Below, one piece after another: positions 1-13,204 of a stretch of 64,000 nt of DNA. Location: positions 2,262,501 to 2,326,500 of the forward strand of contig CANTUQ010000109.1 in assembly GCA_947683425.1 (NCBI GenBank), in the 5' to 3' direction. The stretch's first letter is position 1, and every line of letters begins with the position of its first letter. The translations under genes and the position numbers were made by a program. Below the pieces are notes generated by a model. It ran no database searches. It saw only the letters and a list, made by a program, of their open reading frames with translations, and had not been told where the DNA came from. Source of the DNA: Excoecaria cochinchinensis. Lineage: Eukaryota > Streptophyta > Magnoliopsida > Malpighiales > Euphorbiaceae.

Positions 1-36
1 TGTGTGACGTGTTACATGTGTCTGCCCATGTTTCAG

Positions 37-2472
37 CCGCCATGGGATTTGGAAGTTGGGAAGAAGTTTATCATCCATTATACATATGGATGTGATTATA
101 ATTTAAAGGTAAGGAAGTCTATCTTTTAGTTGTATTTTTTTCTCTTCTTGATCTATTATTTTATTTTTTATTTTTCCTAAACAATCTGATTTTTTCTTGA
201 TTTTTTGCTAACATTTCTTGACAAGAAGATTTGCAATTTAGTGGGCCAACAATTGACTATTATTTTTATCACAATTTGGTCATAATTCAGGGAAAACTAA
301 CTTATGGAAAAATTGGAGAGTGGAGATTTGATAAAAGATCCTATCTAAGCGGTCCTCCACCAAAGAACCTCTCATCACCCCCACCAGGAGTCCCTGAAAG
401 TGTGGTATGCCTTCAACTAAATTTATTTCTTTGAAGTATAAAGTCAAATATCATATTTTGTAGCTAAATCCAGTTTTATGTTTGAACTTAATGCATAAAA
501 TTATAATCATGAATATTTTCAGCTCCTTCCATGTCTCTATTCTTCAAAGTAATTTATGCTTTTAAGACTTGGCTGTTTTCTGAAGTCAACTTGCTCAAAT
601 GGACCTCATATTCTCTGCATTATGTGTTCTTGTGCTAATATAGGATGTATGGATTAAACTTGTTGCTCCATATAGTGAAGTCATACAAATAGAACTTTCA
701 TGTCAAAAGTTCAAACGAATCAAATACTAGAAAAAATTAATTTTGTAGATTCTCCATGAGTATAACACACTATGAGATTAAATATACAGAGATATGGGTG
801 CCATATTTTGTCATCTTATTGGTGTGGTATTGGTTGGTAAGATTCAACCAGTAATGAGCAATTTGAAGATCAATGTCTAAACAAAAGTAGAACTTTCAAA
901 TTTCCATCTCTCTCCTCCCTAGTTTGTGGACTGTTGTGAACAAATATGCTATGGCCAATGTGCAAACATGATTGTTTGGCTGTGTCAAATACAAAGACTA
1001 AATGTTTTTTCTTTTTTTCTTTCTTCTCTCTCCCTCTTATTTGGTCTTCTCAATTGCAAAGTCAGAGCAGTTTTTTCTTGGAATATTAGAACCAAGTTTT
1101 GCTTAAAAACTTATCTTCATTTTATTCTCTGTTGCATGCACTGAGATCATCCATCATTTGATGTACACCATGTCTGCTTTCAATCCAATATCCTGTTGAA
1201 CCAAGAATATTCTGGAAAGCATATCAGAATGCGACAAGTATATCTCACCCTCTGTTATGCTGTCTCGTGAAATGAATCACGTATCAATAAGGCAATTACT
1301 GTTTATCTACTCTGTGGTCTCTGCAACACTAGTTATGACATCATTTACCTCATCTAACCTTCCAATATCATGTGAAATAAAAAATTTAGACTCTGCTGCA
1401 CAAGGAAACAACTTGAGTGTGAGATAATCATTGTCCAATTATCTGCTTGCAGCAACTTAACTTTTGTCATTCATGCTGTGTGAACCGCATTCTTAGTCGA
1501 CAAGCAACCCACCCCTTATTAAATAACTTCTACAATGAATTGACCTTGTTTGAAGTAATAAGTAATTTAATTAAGCAATTCTACTGGGACAATGAAGCAC
1601 AGAATTGATCAGTTCATTTGCCCGCAAATCATAAAAAAGTATGTGCAATTCCTTCCATTCAGAATTATGATTATTAACTCTGAAGAGCCTTGGCTAATTA
1701 GTAGTGGAATTGTCTCTGTTGGTATAAAGTTGCAAGTCTAAACTCCAACTAGAGCCGCATGAAAATAGAGAGAGAGAGAGAGAGAAGAAGAAGAAGAAAA
1801 GTGAGAAAGAAGTATGAACTGACTCATGACATGATATATGAGCACATGGTAACTAGAGTCTGCTCGTGTATTGGAGGGATCTCTTTTTTATAAGCAACTC
1901 ACATCCATTTTCTCTTCCTGTATGAACTGACTCATGACATGATATATGAGCACATGGTAACTAGAGTCTGCTCGTGTATTGGAGGGATCTCTTTTTTATA
2001 AGCAACTCACATCCATTTTCTCTTCCTGATCCCAAATTTTGATTCATTTGGATTGTTTTGTTTGTGTTCTTTGTTGCATGATATTTTAAATGTGGCATTT
2101 GAAGAAATAACAATGCTTCTGCATGATGATAATACCTAATAAGGAAATGACCAGGATCCCTGAACTCCCTGTAGCTAGAGAATAATCAAGGGAATAGAAA
2201 TTCTCTTTCCTTTGCCACTGAAGTTGGAAATACATGGCGTAAGATAACTGGTTATGTGCATTCAGATAATTTGGAAGAACCATCAATGTTTAAATGATGA
2301 TTTGTTTTACCTTTTATTTTTGAAGTGTTTTTGAAACATAGATCACTCTGTGAAGGCATTTAATGGGGTCCTTCTTTTCCAACAATCCTTTTATCTGCAG
2401 GTGAGACTTGTAAAGATGGTAAATGAAGCAACAGCCAATATTCCCGGTTGGGACTCAATAAACAGAGTCTGA
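37..2472 (+). CDS. Hydroxyproline O-arabinosyltransferase-like protein, last three exons (5' part outside window)
   Basis: Three exons splice in frame: 37-108, 291-404 and 2401-2472, all phase 0, with AG acceptors before 37, 291 and 2401 and GT donors after 108 and 404. They encode the C-terminal 85 residues, ending in TGA at 2470-2472. The peptide carries PPWDLEVGKKFIIHYTYG, then GKIGEWRFDKRSY, a proline-rich PPPKNL/PPPGVPESV stretch and VKMVNEATANIPGWDS. I recognise this as the C terminus of plant HPAT-type glycosyltransferases, which are Golgi type II membrane enzymes that add arabinofuranose to hydroxyproline in extensins and secreted peptides. The membrane anchor and catalytic core lie upstream of the window. 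The last intron is long (1,996 bp). The paralogue cannot be named from this fragment. Confidence 0.85.
1813..2028. repeat. Perfect 108-bp tandem duplication in the last intron of the HPAT-like gene
   Basis: Copy 1 (1813-1920) and copy 2 (1921-2028) match base for base by eye and abut directly. A GA/GAA microsatellite (about 1767-1800) lies just upstream. It is intronic, so the protein is unaffected. Perfect identity suggests a recent duplication, or an assembly artefact. Confidence 0.9.
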
Positions 2473-2959
2473 GATTGAAGTTGAATCATAGTTTCCCGAT
2501 CCTTAGTTCGATAAGATAGCATCCTCAGAGGAGATCCATCCATGCAATTGACAGGGTAACAAAAGAAAAGGTATAGATAGACAAATAGAAACTTTTTTAC
2601 AAATTATAGGGGAGATTTTGGGTGTTGAGACTTGTGAACTAACCATGGAAGGCTTATAAATTCTTTTTGTATACATCTGCTACATTTGAAATTAGACTTG
2701 AAATTTTTGTATCTTTAATTTTAGTGCTGTCAGCTTTTAGCATGTCCGAACGCTAATTGTGGCTTTTGGGGCACTTATACTAGTAAATAAGTTTTAAGCC
2801 TTATTGATTGTAGGATTACTATTCTTCTCATTTAATTTGACGGTGGGGGACCTTATTTGTATAAAGCACTATTATTAGCATAAAATATGGAGATATTATT
2901 ATTTCTTTTCACTTTCTGCTTCTGTAGTTACATTTAAGAATGTTGTATATCATAATGTT
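2473..2959. other. Convergent 3' intergenic region / 3' UTRs
   Basis: These 487 bp separate the stop codons of two convergent genes. I see no further coding potential. They should hold the 3' UTRs and polyadenylation sites of both genes; I did not find a single strong signal to assign. Confidence 0.6.
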
Positions 2960-5900
2960 CTATGGATGATTTTGGGTTGGTTTAGATGATCTAGTTGTGA
3001 GGGATGTCCTCATTTGAACAATCTGTTCTCCATCAACTCCCATTTTTCGGGCATAAAGTCCAGCCTCGAAGAAGCGTTTCACAGCATCCTCTATGTACTC
3101 TTTTCCTTGCTTAACTGTCATTGCTTTCCCTATAGTTTGAGGGTAAGTTGTCAATATATGGTCTCCTTTTAGCACTGCTGCTAGCTGCATTAGCTCCTGC
3201 TGGAATTCGCTAAGCTTTGCATCTTCTTTCGCTTCACCTTTCCTTATCGGGACTGGAGTTGGTAGTTGCACTATAATTACAAGTAAAATACATTTAGTTA
3301 GTGCTTTTGTAGTTGTGATTTCTTCTACCGAGCACTAAGATTTTGTGGAGTGTTAGAAGATGAACCTGGGCAATCAGTTCTAGGCTCGGTGCGAGTCTGG
3401 ACGATGCCTTCGAAGGTGCCTGCCCATGCATCTCTTTTAGTTAGAAAAGGAGACGAAAGGTTGAAAAGCTTCTTGACTGTTGCCGGAATGGATGAATGTT
3501 CATATTCTGATGTTGGAAATGGTGATCCATTGGGGCCATGAACAACTGCATTGCCATTACACAATACAATTAATCCAGCTTTAGTTAAAATATAATTTCT
3601 TGCACACAAGTTCTATCAATGTCACATATATAGAAGTTTCTTATTATACACAAAGTTGTACAGAAGTATAGTCCGAAATCATAATGTGTTATCAGCACAA
3701 TCTTGAAGAATTTTCATTTTCTAAGTATTGGCAATTAGATAGTATTATGGACTAGCTAAGCATTTTATGAATGCAAGAGAAGTGTACTGATGATCACATG
3801 TTATATGATATTATTTTTATTTTTTTTATCGAACAATGAATACTGATGCACATAATACTGGCACACTCAATCGTTACACAAGTTTAAATTGAGGATTTAA
3901 CAGCCTCAAACAAAATCAATACCATTTAAGTCAAAAGTTAGTGTCTTTTCTTTCTCTCTTTTGATTTATCTTTTTGGCTCTCTAATTGTCGGCAACATAT
4001 AAAAGCTCAACCTGCCCTAAATGTAAAGGACTCATCAAAATGCTAACCAAATCCATTTCATTTATGTCCTCACATTCACATTATCGGTTGGCTGGGATAA
4101 ACCAAAAAAAAAATAGTTGCATCTTTTTGGCTGAGCATTTATGGGTCAGCCTGCTTTATACAAGGATTTCACATTACACAATTGACAAATGGAGATAAGA
4201 CAACAACAGAATTTGAAAAGGCTAACCCTTTTTGTCTTTTTGGAGAGAAAAGTGAAATGGGTTAGCCCATACATTGACTTAACAAGTTTTCAGTATAGAA
4301 GCAACAAATTTAAGTATTTAACCAATATGAGAAAGATCTCATAAGCATATAATGTCAACATTAATAATGATATATGGCCTAATTTATATATTTTTTTAAT
4401 CATTTGCTTAATTATATATATTATTATTCTATAAAACAAGTCTCCCCAAGGTGTTTACAAGTTCAATAGTTCACATGCTAACCTTGATTCCACACATTTC
4501 ATTCTTTTGATTTCATCTACTAATAATAATAATAAAAAGAAAAGAAGGTGCTTTTAGTCAAATTCTAAATAATAATGAATGATATATGGCCAAATTTATT
4601 TTCTCATAAACTACTGTATTTTATATTTAAAAGTTTCAAAATAAAGAATAAAATAATATTGCCCCCTACTATGACTAATCATGCAATTACATGTATCGCT
4701 AATATATCTATTTTAATAAATTTAATACAAAAATTATCAATTTTAAAAAGTATAACCTCAAAATTAAGTCGTACCCCTACAAGATTTTTTATCCACTTTC
4801 ATTAGGCTAATTAAGGTGTGCCCCCATAAAGAAAGTCTTAATCAATAATAATTTAATCTTTGAAATGATAATGCATTAATGCCCACTAACAAGAAAAAAA
4901 AAATCTTGAAAAGACGTGGCCAAAATAGTGTGGGATTAAGAAGAGGATATACCACTAACCTGTGGCTTTCTGTATCCAAGGAGAGACTGCAATGGTGGGA
5001 ACCCTAACCCCTAATCTGTCAAACTTGAATAGGAATGGCTCTGGGCCCACTATCCCATCTGGACTGGTGACCCCACTTACTGGTGTTGCCACATGATCAT
5101 AGAACCCTCCATGCTCATCATATGTTATCAGAAACAGAGTTTCGTTCCACTGTGGGCTGCCCCTCAGTGTCTCATACACCTGCAAGTTAATATCTCATTA
5201 ATTACAACATCCACTTTTCTATTACTAAATCTATAAAACCATCAATAATAAATTTTTTTTTTTTTTACTTAATGTTATATGCTAATTTTATTTCTTGACT
5301 TACAATATTTTTTTTTCACATATAGCCTTTCTATAAATTTGACTTTTATTCTCCTTTCCTTGTAATTGATTGTTGAAATTTAATTTAATAATGAAAATTA
5401 GAATTTAAATTTTAATTTATATAATTTTTCAATTAATTAACTTAAATCTAAAATATTAGAAAACCAAATCGAATCATGGACAATTTCACTCTATTTGATT
5501 TTATTTTTCGGTTCAATCGATTCGACTTTTAATATAAAATTTAATTTAATTAATTTAATTTTTAAAAGGCTAAAATTAATATAATCGATCCGATTGAATT
5601 TTAAAAAGTTTATATTCATATTTTAATATATAAAAATTATATAAATATAAATTGTTGAATCGATAAGACCTATTGAATTAAACTGAATGAATATAATTTT
5701 ATTTAATTCAATTTATTATAAAATTAACCAAACCGACCAAATTAACATTCCAATCTAAGATTGGGAAAGGTTTAATGGGAGAGAGGAAGAAAAATTACCT
5801 CTTTGATAAACAATTGACCTTGATAGACATCATGGGAAGGATGATCATCATTAGCAGGTTGGAGCTTAGTATCCATGTACCGCTGCTCCACCACAACATA

Positions 5901-7210
5901 TCCCGGTAGCTTCCCTCGCCGGGCATCTCTTTTAAAAGTCAAATCATAGGAATGAAAGTTGCCGACGTACTTGAGTTTCCTTAGATTCCTATAAAACAAT
6001 GTGGCCGGAATATTCTGATAGTATATTCCCCACGATATTCCGGCATCGTCAAGATTCTCAAATATAGTTCTTTGTGGATATCCCTTTATTAGCAACGCCG
6101 GAATGTTGCTCGTGGCTCCGGCCGACGTCCCTGAGTGCACGTACAGCCGGTTTGGCTGTGTGGATGATGGAACAGATGCGAACCACCTGTCACATTTAAT
6201 CAACATTTTATTATTATTATTATTATTATTGAGATACAGATTATTTTTCTCTAATTTTGACTAAGAAGATTTTGTAATAAAGGATATTGGAAAAAAGTTT
6301 AAATGATTTTATTTATTTTATTTTGAAGCTAATTTATTCTTGATATTTTTATCTTTGCTACTAAAATATCCGTTATATTTTATTAATTTTTCAATTTTAT
6401 GCTCTTAATCGATTTAATTTATTTATTTCTCACAACTTATTTTTTCTTTTAAATTATTTCTAAAATCTATGAAATTGCCTCACTTTTATCAAAATCTGAT
6501 ATTAGCCAAAGGGAGCCTATTCTATATTATAAATTTTGTAAATATTGTAAACGAAATTGAAATTATAGAGCTACTCAAAAATTTTAAAATTATTTTGTAA
6601 CTATCCAGGGTAGCTATATAATTTCATTTAGCATAGTTAGAAAAATGTTTATTATAGAGTAAGATCGTTTTAATTGGTAACAGAACCTTTGGTTGAGGTA
6701 TTTTAAAATCATTTCATAGGTTCTGAACCTAATTTAAAAGAAAAATAAATTCTAAAAAAATTGAATTAAAGTAAGAATATAAAATTGAAAAATTAAAAAA
6801 AAAAACTATGAAGGAGTATTTTAGTATCTAATATCAAAATATTATGGGTAAATTAGCTTCAAAATAAATATTAATGACAAATCAATTCATTCAACAAAAA
6901 ATTAGGGGCAAATTAGAACTTTATCCTAAAAATATTTAACAAAGATTTTTGTCTAGACTTAATTTAAATAAATAAATATTTTGAACAGGATCAGTATCAC
7001 TCACTGGTTGATTTACATTAATTAAAAAAACTGATTAATTTACATAAATAATAAATTAAAAAATAATGGTTGCAATTTTTTTTCATATTTATATAAGGAA
7101 GATTTTTTTTTTTCATATAACAGCTTATATTTTCTTCATAAAATAAATATTTAATGGAAAGAAATTTAAAAAAAAAAAAATCACAAGGCAAATTTACCAA
7201 ACCAAAGACG

Positions 7211-7276
<66 letters not shown>

Positions 7277-7468
7277 CATACTTCTTCCAAATGTTCAATT
7301 AATATTGATTAATCTTTTTTGGCAATTTGCATTGTGCAATTAATGCTAATATTGTTGGCAGAGGAGTGTGATTTGATGCCATATATGTTCATACCGTATT
7401 AAACATACCTTATGTTAATTAACAAAAATAAAAATAGAAACAATTCCTTAGCCAATGGAAGAATTAAA

Positions 7469-7522
<54 letters not shown>

Positions 7523-8599
7523 ATAGAAGTGGAAAAGGCCAGAAGAGAATTTTCCATTTTACATTCCTTTGCTATTAAAAAAGAGAAATAGTTTTCATTA
7601 AGCATATGACAAAAAAGAGAAATAAATTAAACTTTTCAATTTATTTTAGCTTTCACTCCAAGAATACAAATGTTGTGCTCATCACATTATTATTAATTTT
7701 TTAAATTTATCCCAACTAGTAAAAGAGGAAAATACTAAAAATTTATGTGATAGTAAAAACAAGTCATTAATAATTAAAAATATTATAAGGGATAAGAAAA
7801 AAATGATAGGGTGATATTTCTCTTACTGGAGGTTTTAAATTTAAATTTTTATGTCTTCACTTTTTAACCATGAAATATTTTTGAATATTTAGAAAAAAAC
7901 ATTCGATGAATTAATTAAACTAATGACTTTTGAATAAATTACATTAAAAACAACAGCAAGAAAAAAGAATGTCAATTGGGTCCAGTCGAATGTACCAATA
8001 CAGTCAAATATGTTTTAATTATCTAATTGGACTATACGTATATAACACAGACTTTACGCACTCAATAATCTCACAAAAAATAAATCCAATTAAACGTAAA
8101 CAAGATAAAAAAATAAAATAAAATACCTGTCAAAAACAGCAAATTGAGAAGCCAAAGTCTTATAAACAGCAACAGAATCGGGGAAAAAGCCATTCATAAC
8201 ATCTCTGGACATATTACCAGAAGGGTCCATAGAAAGAGCTTGTTGAGCAAAGCCATTCATGGGAGGTGGATTTTGATCAGTGTTATTCTTCCCAAATATT
8301 TGCTCTCTTATAGCTTGAAAAGAATGTCCTGGATCAGGATCCACATACACTGATTCATCCTTGAAATACAATCTCTCTGAATTTGGATCACTTGTGTTGA
8401 ATGGGTTCCATTCACTTCCATCTACGCCGTTGATTTCTGGATTCAATTTCTTCATCCAACCCAGCATATGATCAAATGAACGGTTCTCCATTACCAGCAC
8501 CACTATGGTTTTGATGGGATTTGAAGCAATTTGGGGGTGCACATTGAAGAAGAAGAGAATTAGAATAGTGAGTGTAGGTAATGGTTTATGGGTTGGCAT
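2960..8599 (-). CDS. NPC2: Non-specific phospholipase C (phosphoesterase family), NPC2/NPC6 type
   Basis: Five exons on the - strand: 8599-8127, 6186-5799, 5179-4960, 3545-3366 and 3270-2960, totalling 1,572 nt (523 aa plus stop), close to the family's usual length. Residues 1-26 look like a signal peptide. Family motifs are present in order: ENRSFDH (38-44), DPDPGHS (87-93), SVPSSTQPNR (about 162-171), TSAGATSN, YDEHGGFYDH (about 307-316) and EHSSIPATVKKLF (about 376-388). The enzymes hydrolyse phosphatidylcholine and phosphatidylethanolamine to diacylglycerol in lipid remodelling. The exon 4 donor was chosen at CAG/GTTCAT because it keeps phase and gives a continuous family-like sequence; a GTAGAA donor nearby breaks the frame. 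No stop or frameshift is seen, so the gene looks functional. The NPC2 name is by recalled similarity; NPC6 is possible. Confidence 0.9.
7214..7520. repeat. Two (TA)n microsatellites in NPC intron 1
   Basis: Pure TA tracts occupy about 7214-7272 and 7472-7520, within the 1,940-bp first intron. The open frame of tyrosine-isoleucine repeats seen there on the - strand is an artefact of the repeat. Confidence 0.9.
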
Positions 8600-8720
8600 T
8601 GGGGTTTGGGGGGGAAAGAGAATTGATAGAGAAATTATTGTTTAGTTTTGGGGACAATTTCTATGCTGAAGAAATGAAATGATTGCCCGTGAGCTTGTTT
8701 GTTTATGTACAAGTGACTTC

Positions 8721-8728
8721 TTTTTATA
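8721..8728 (-). promoter_or_regulatory. TATA box of the NPC gene
   Basis: On the - strand TATAAAAA lies about 120 bp upstream of the ATG at 8599. This suggests a transcription start near 8690 and a 5' UTR of roughly 90 nt. It is the only good TATA match in the proximal upstream region. Confidence 0.55.
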
Positions 8729-9650
8729 GGGCAGAGATGACGGTGGCCTTCTTTTAATTGTTTGCCGGGATTTGTTTTTGCTTGTCTTTTTGTTGTTTTT
8801 CTTTCTTTTAATTATTATTATTTTTTTCCAAATATATGCTTATTTAGCTGATAAGATTCAATGTAACGCTTGGGCACTCATGATGCCTAGACGTACACGC
8901 TGTATGATTTTTTTCTCTTTAAATTCGAACTATCCTGATTTTTTTTTTCATTTTTACCGGTAACCTATATAACTTGTTAATGAAAAAAATATTTTAAAAA
9001 AGTTATAAAAGTCCACGTGGGTTTCCTTTTATCAGGTGTAAAAGCAGAAAAAAAAAATTCTATTATATATATAATTATTGAATTTATATAATAATAATTC
9101 GATTATAAAAAAATTTTAATTTATAAAAATATCTCCATTTTTAAAATATTATCACTAAATTCATTTTAATCGAAAAGTTAAAAATTTAATGATGTTTGAA
9201 ATATTTCAAAAATATTATGTTAAATTTTTTAGAATATATTATAATTATATCAGTATTTCAGTACTGAATTTATGATTCTTTCGTTAAAATTATTTTAACA
9301 ATAATATTTTAAAAATTGAGATTTTTTTAAATTTTTTTTATGATTGAATCATTATTATTGTATAAGTTCAATCACTATTAATTAAATTAATTCCAAAAAA
9401 AAAAAACGACAGTAAAAACATTCACGATTCTTGGTTTCCACTCCTATTCTACCCTTATCAAATTCACTTATTTACTCCTCCAAAGCTAACCCCTCAACGG
9501 TTTCTTCACAACTCTTTAATATTCCACGATTAAATTCTGCTGCAGCCTGTTCAACAATAAGCAGCCAGATCTATCTAGGTTACTGTGATATATGTACACA
9601 CCAGTACAAATCTTTATAACAATATGCAGTTGGTTTGTGCATATGTAAAT
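8729..9650. other. AT-rich intergenic region, no gene seen
   Basis: Upstream of the NPC promoter the sequence is mostly AT-rich with short T and A runs. I see no conserved coding sequence on either strand. Confidence 0.5.
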
Positions 9651-9654
9651 TAAA

Positions 9655-10065
9655 GGCTAACTACATTTTCAAGTCTTGAAATTTTTAAAATTTTAATATA
9701 CCGGATGCTTTTATAAAAATTTTTTTTATTAGATTTTTATATTTTAATATGAGATAATACGTAATTTTCATGAATGAAATTAATATTCGTCTGCTTTAAT
9801 TGTCTTTAATAGCACATCATGCCTATAAAATTTATTATTGATTGTATTTTTGAACCTTTAAAATTTTTTATAATAGCTTTTTTTTTCTTAAAAAAATGAG
9901 TTTTTTTTAACATCAATCGGAATACTTGCACATTATTTTTATTTATAAAAAATTATATATTATTTTGTATTAAAGTAATGAGACCTAATTAATTTTTTTT
10001 TTAAAGGAGGCAATGTAGATAATTTTATAAGTCAACTTAAAAATGGCCTAAAATAAATCAAAGCT
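9655..10065. mobile_element. MITE-like inverted-repeat element 1
   Basis: The left arm (about 9660-9780, with TTTTAATATGAGATAATACG) is an imperfect inverted copy of the right arm (about 9940-10060, with TATTTTGTATTAAAGTAATG). The layout and sequence resemble the neighbouring element at 10315-10740. No target duplication was resolved and there is no coding content. Confidence 0.4.
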
Positions 10066-10314
10066 TTTGCCTCGTATGACGTGAAAAGAATGAAATTATG
10101 TACTAGCTGAAGCACTTCAATTAGGTATTTCCTTGTTGTTATGTATACCAGAGCATATGTTGTTAGTGATTGATAAAATAAATGGAGTTTCAGAATTTCT
10201 TTCACTTTGTTATCCTCGTTTCTTCTATGTCGACTCTACATCACCATGCCACATATATAAAATGCAGGATGGCAAAATCGGTATGCATAAAGCCTAACAT
10301 GATTGCTTTAGATA

Positions 10315-10740
10315 TAAATAAAATTGACACCTAAAATTTTAAATTTGTTTATATTAGATCATTTTACAAAAAAGTTATTGATTAGATACCTATTATTTTA
10401 ATATGAGACGACATACAATCCTTTATAAAAAAAAATTCATGCACATTTGTTTCCATCGCCATTAATGGTGTGTCATATGGGCAAAATTCATTTTTGATTG
10501 ATTCCCTAAACTCTTAAAATTTTTCATATTCAATTTCTAAAATTTTAAATTTTTTTACATTCAGTCCCTTTATAAAAAATGTATGCCCTTTTAATGGTTA
10601 TTGAAACACACATAAGTTAATTTTGTTTATGAGAGATTGCATGTTATTTCATATTAAAGTACGGTAATTTAATTAATTTCTTTTTTTTTTTAAATAAATG
10701 AACCTAATGTAGAAAATTCTAAAAGTTTAGAGATTTAAAA
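10315..10740. mobile_element. MITE-like inverted-repeat element 2
   Basis: The left arm has TTTTAATATGAGACGACATA near 10398. The right arm has its imperfect inverse (TGCATGTTATTTCATATTAA near 10640-10660), giving inverted arms of about 115 bp around a short centre. It looks like a relative of the element at 9655-10065. The ends are approximate. Confidence 0.42.
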
Positions 10741-10834
10741 ATGGGTTTTGCCAATAAAATTCCCATTTGGTGGGAGGTTATGAAAGTTGTACTGTGGAAG
10801 TGCCCTATTCCAGCCAAGTTTTGAAATCTAATAA

Positions 10835-13092
10835 TGTAACACCCTATATTCAGTCTAGTGAATGAGCCGGATAAAAATGTTACAACTAATTTTAAGATTC
10901 ATAATATACATATATTAATTTTTTTTCTAATTTATAAATTACTCTAAAATTTGTATTATTTATTTCGATAGAAATTTCGACAGAATTTCTCTTATAATGT
11001 TGTCTTTCCCCCATAAAAAAAAAAGATCTTTACACTTCTAAAATCACACTTCCCTTCCCTATACTCCAAAACAAACTTCAACATAAGTTTTTCCATCCTC
11101 CATTATATATCAATCATACATATCATATAATTTACACATCTAATCAGCATTTGATACTTATTTCAACAATATATAATACATACTTGTCCACATTATAACA
11201 TGCTCCTAAATTATTTACATAAAATACAAAGATGTACTATATAAATAGCATCAAACATCATAAATTAATGATTTAAATACAACTATTCGGTACAAAACTT
11301 TTATTTCAAATAATGCTTTTACTATCTATCTAGTGTACATGCCCAAATTACAACAAAAACACCTTTTATTACATCCATCCTTTTTATCTTGATATGACTC
11401 CAGCTTGATACAGACCTACTGGACTACTCCCATCTTGCTCTTTAACTTACGCGTTGAAAAAAACTACTCGCTAAGCTAAAAGTTTAGTGGTGACTACCAA
11501 ATTTACTTTTCTAAAAGGAATAACCCATAATTTAGTCTCCGAACTTTAATATTTTTATGCATTGGATCCCTATACTTTAAAAATTACATATTGGGTCCTT
11601 AAACTTTAACATTTTTACATATTAGATCCCTATATTTTAAAAACTACACATTGGATCCTAGAACTTTTCGAGAAGAACACATTAAGTCCAAACGGATGGT
11701 AAAAATAACACTATTCCGTTAAAATACATGCGATTTAAACTGCGCTTGTATTACATTGTCTTCCGTTAAAATACAGATAACTTTAACCGCGCTTGTATTA
11801 CACTGTCATTTATGCCGTCTATTTTGGACTTAATGTGTTCTTCTCAAAAAGTTCGAGGACCCAAAGTGTAGTTTTTAAAGTATAAGGATCTAATATGTTA
11901 AAACATTAAAGTTCAGGGACCAAAGTATGAATTTTTCCTTTCCAATACTTAAAATATAGAGTATACACATAAAATTTTAAACATTCACATACATGATTAT
12001 AATCTTGTACAAAGGACGACAATTTCCACCTTATAGTACACACACATATAATAAATTGCACACACATATGTTAAACTTAACACCTTTCCTTTAGTATGTA
12101 TAATTATTCGAATGCACCCATTTCATATTAACTGATTCAATATAAAATATTATTCACAGTCAATACACTACTTATTATTTGTCTATGATTTGTCTCCCTT
12201 AACTTCACAATACACTCACCTCATGCAATAAAGCAATATTTCATGTAATATGTTCTACATCCACAAGCAACAAATGAAACTTCATTAAACATATTTAATC
12301 AAGCTTCCAAATCAATAATCAAAATCTTACTAAATATTGATCATGCATAAAATATACTTATCACATATAACTATGTTAGTTTCATGGAATTCTTAAACAA
12401 TATAATATGAATATAATATAGCATTCAATTTCTCATTAGTACATCAAGAATCATTTCAACTTGTATATGTTATATTATAATTACTACGAACATATATGCA
12501 TATACCTTATCTATACTCATGAACATTTAATTCATAATTATTATCTTATCACTTAAATTACTATTTTGCCCCAAGTATATCCGATAGAAATTCTCGACTC
12601 AAATGCACGGGACATGGACCCTATAGGTCTATAACATATAAGAGTGATCCCGATGGACCACCAATGGCATACACATATAATGCCATGCACCTGGTAAAAA
12701 GTCATATAAGATTGTAGACTGCCATTGGCCTATACATATACGAGTCGCCATGACTCGAACAGCAGTAAGTGTCCCTATGGCTAGCCAATTATATTCTATA
12801 CTTCTGATTTAACTATCAGCATACTAAGGGCAAAACTAACTATTAGTTTAATTCTTTTACTTACATATTATATCCTTTTCTTTTATGATTTATTTCATGC
12901 CATCATATATATATAATAAACATTTCCCCAACTCACATGTATAATTCACATATATATATATCAAATTCCTTGATATGCATAAATTATTTCTATGCTTGCT
13001 CATTATTTCACTTTATATAATGGTACTAAATCTAAGTACCATATATCACATTCATCTTATATCATGTACGTCATATACAGATACACTCACGT
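10835..13092 (-). mobile_element. LTR fragment ending in GGGTGTTACA (read on the - strand), probable Ty3/gypsy
   Basis: The left edge reads TGTAACACCC on the + strand, so a - strand element ends in GGGTGTTACA, a common plant LTR end. Read on the - strand, 12790-12590 (GAGTCATGGCGACTCG, GTGGTCCATCGGGATCACTC, GGGTCCATGTCCCG) clearly matches the + strand at 62440-62610. This segment is therefore an inverted relative of the element that begins at 13093. It is interrupted by a MITE at 11515-11940. No coding sequence is seen. Confidence 0.55.
11515..11940. mobile_element. MITE with long terminal inverted repeats (TTTGGTCCCTGAACTTT type)
   Basis: The left arm starts AAGGAATAACCCATAATTTA. The right arm read inversely starts AAGGAAAAATTCATACTTTG, and similarity continues for over 150 bp into both arms. 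The element is about 426 bp and has no coding capacity. Repeated phrases such as TTGGATCC and CCGTTAAAATACA lie within the arms. Ends are set by where the inverted match stops; a target duplication could not be confirmed. Confidence 0.65.
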
Positions 13093-13204
13093 TGTAATGG
13101 CCTAAAATTTCGATTGTCGTGAATAGTATTTTTAGGCCGTGAATAGTGACATCGGGATAATTGTGAGGGCTTAATTCCCCGTTAATTGTGAAAAATGTTT
13201 TGCA

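Noticed and set aside
3325..3365. Exon 4 of the NPC gene continuing to the GTAGAA donor at 3328
   Set aside because: That splice breaks the frame with exon 5; the CAG/GTTCAT donor after 3366 keeps phase and gives a family-like join.
7018..7290. 90-codon frame with Tyr-Ile repeats on the - strand
   Set aside because: It is a translation of the (TA)n microsatellite in NPC intron 1.
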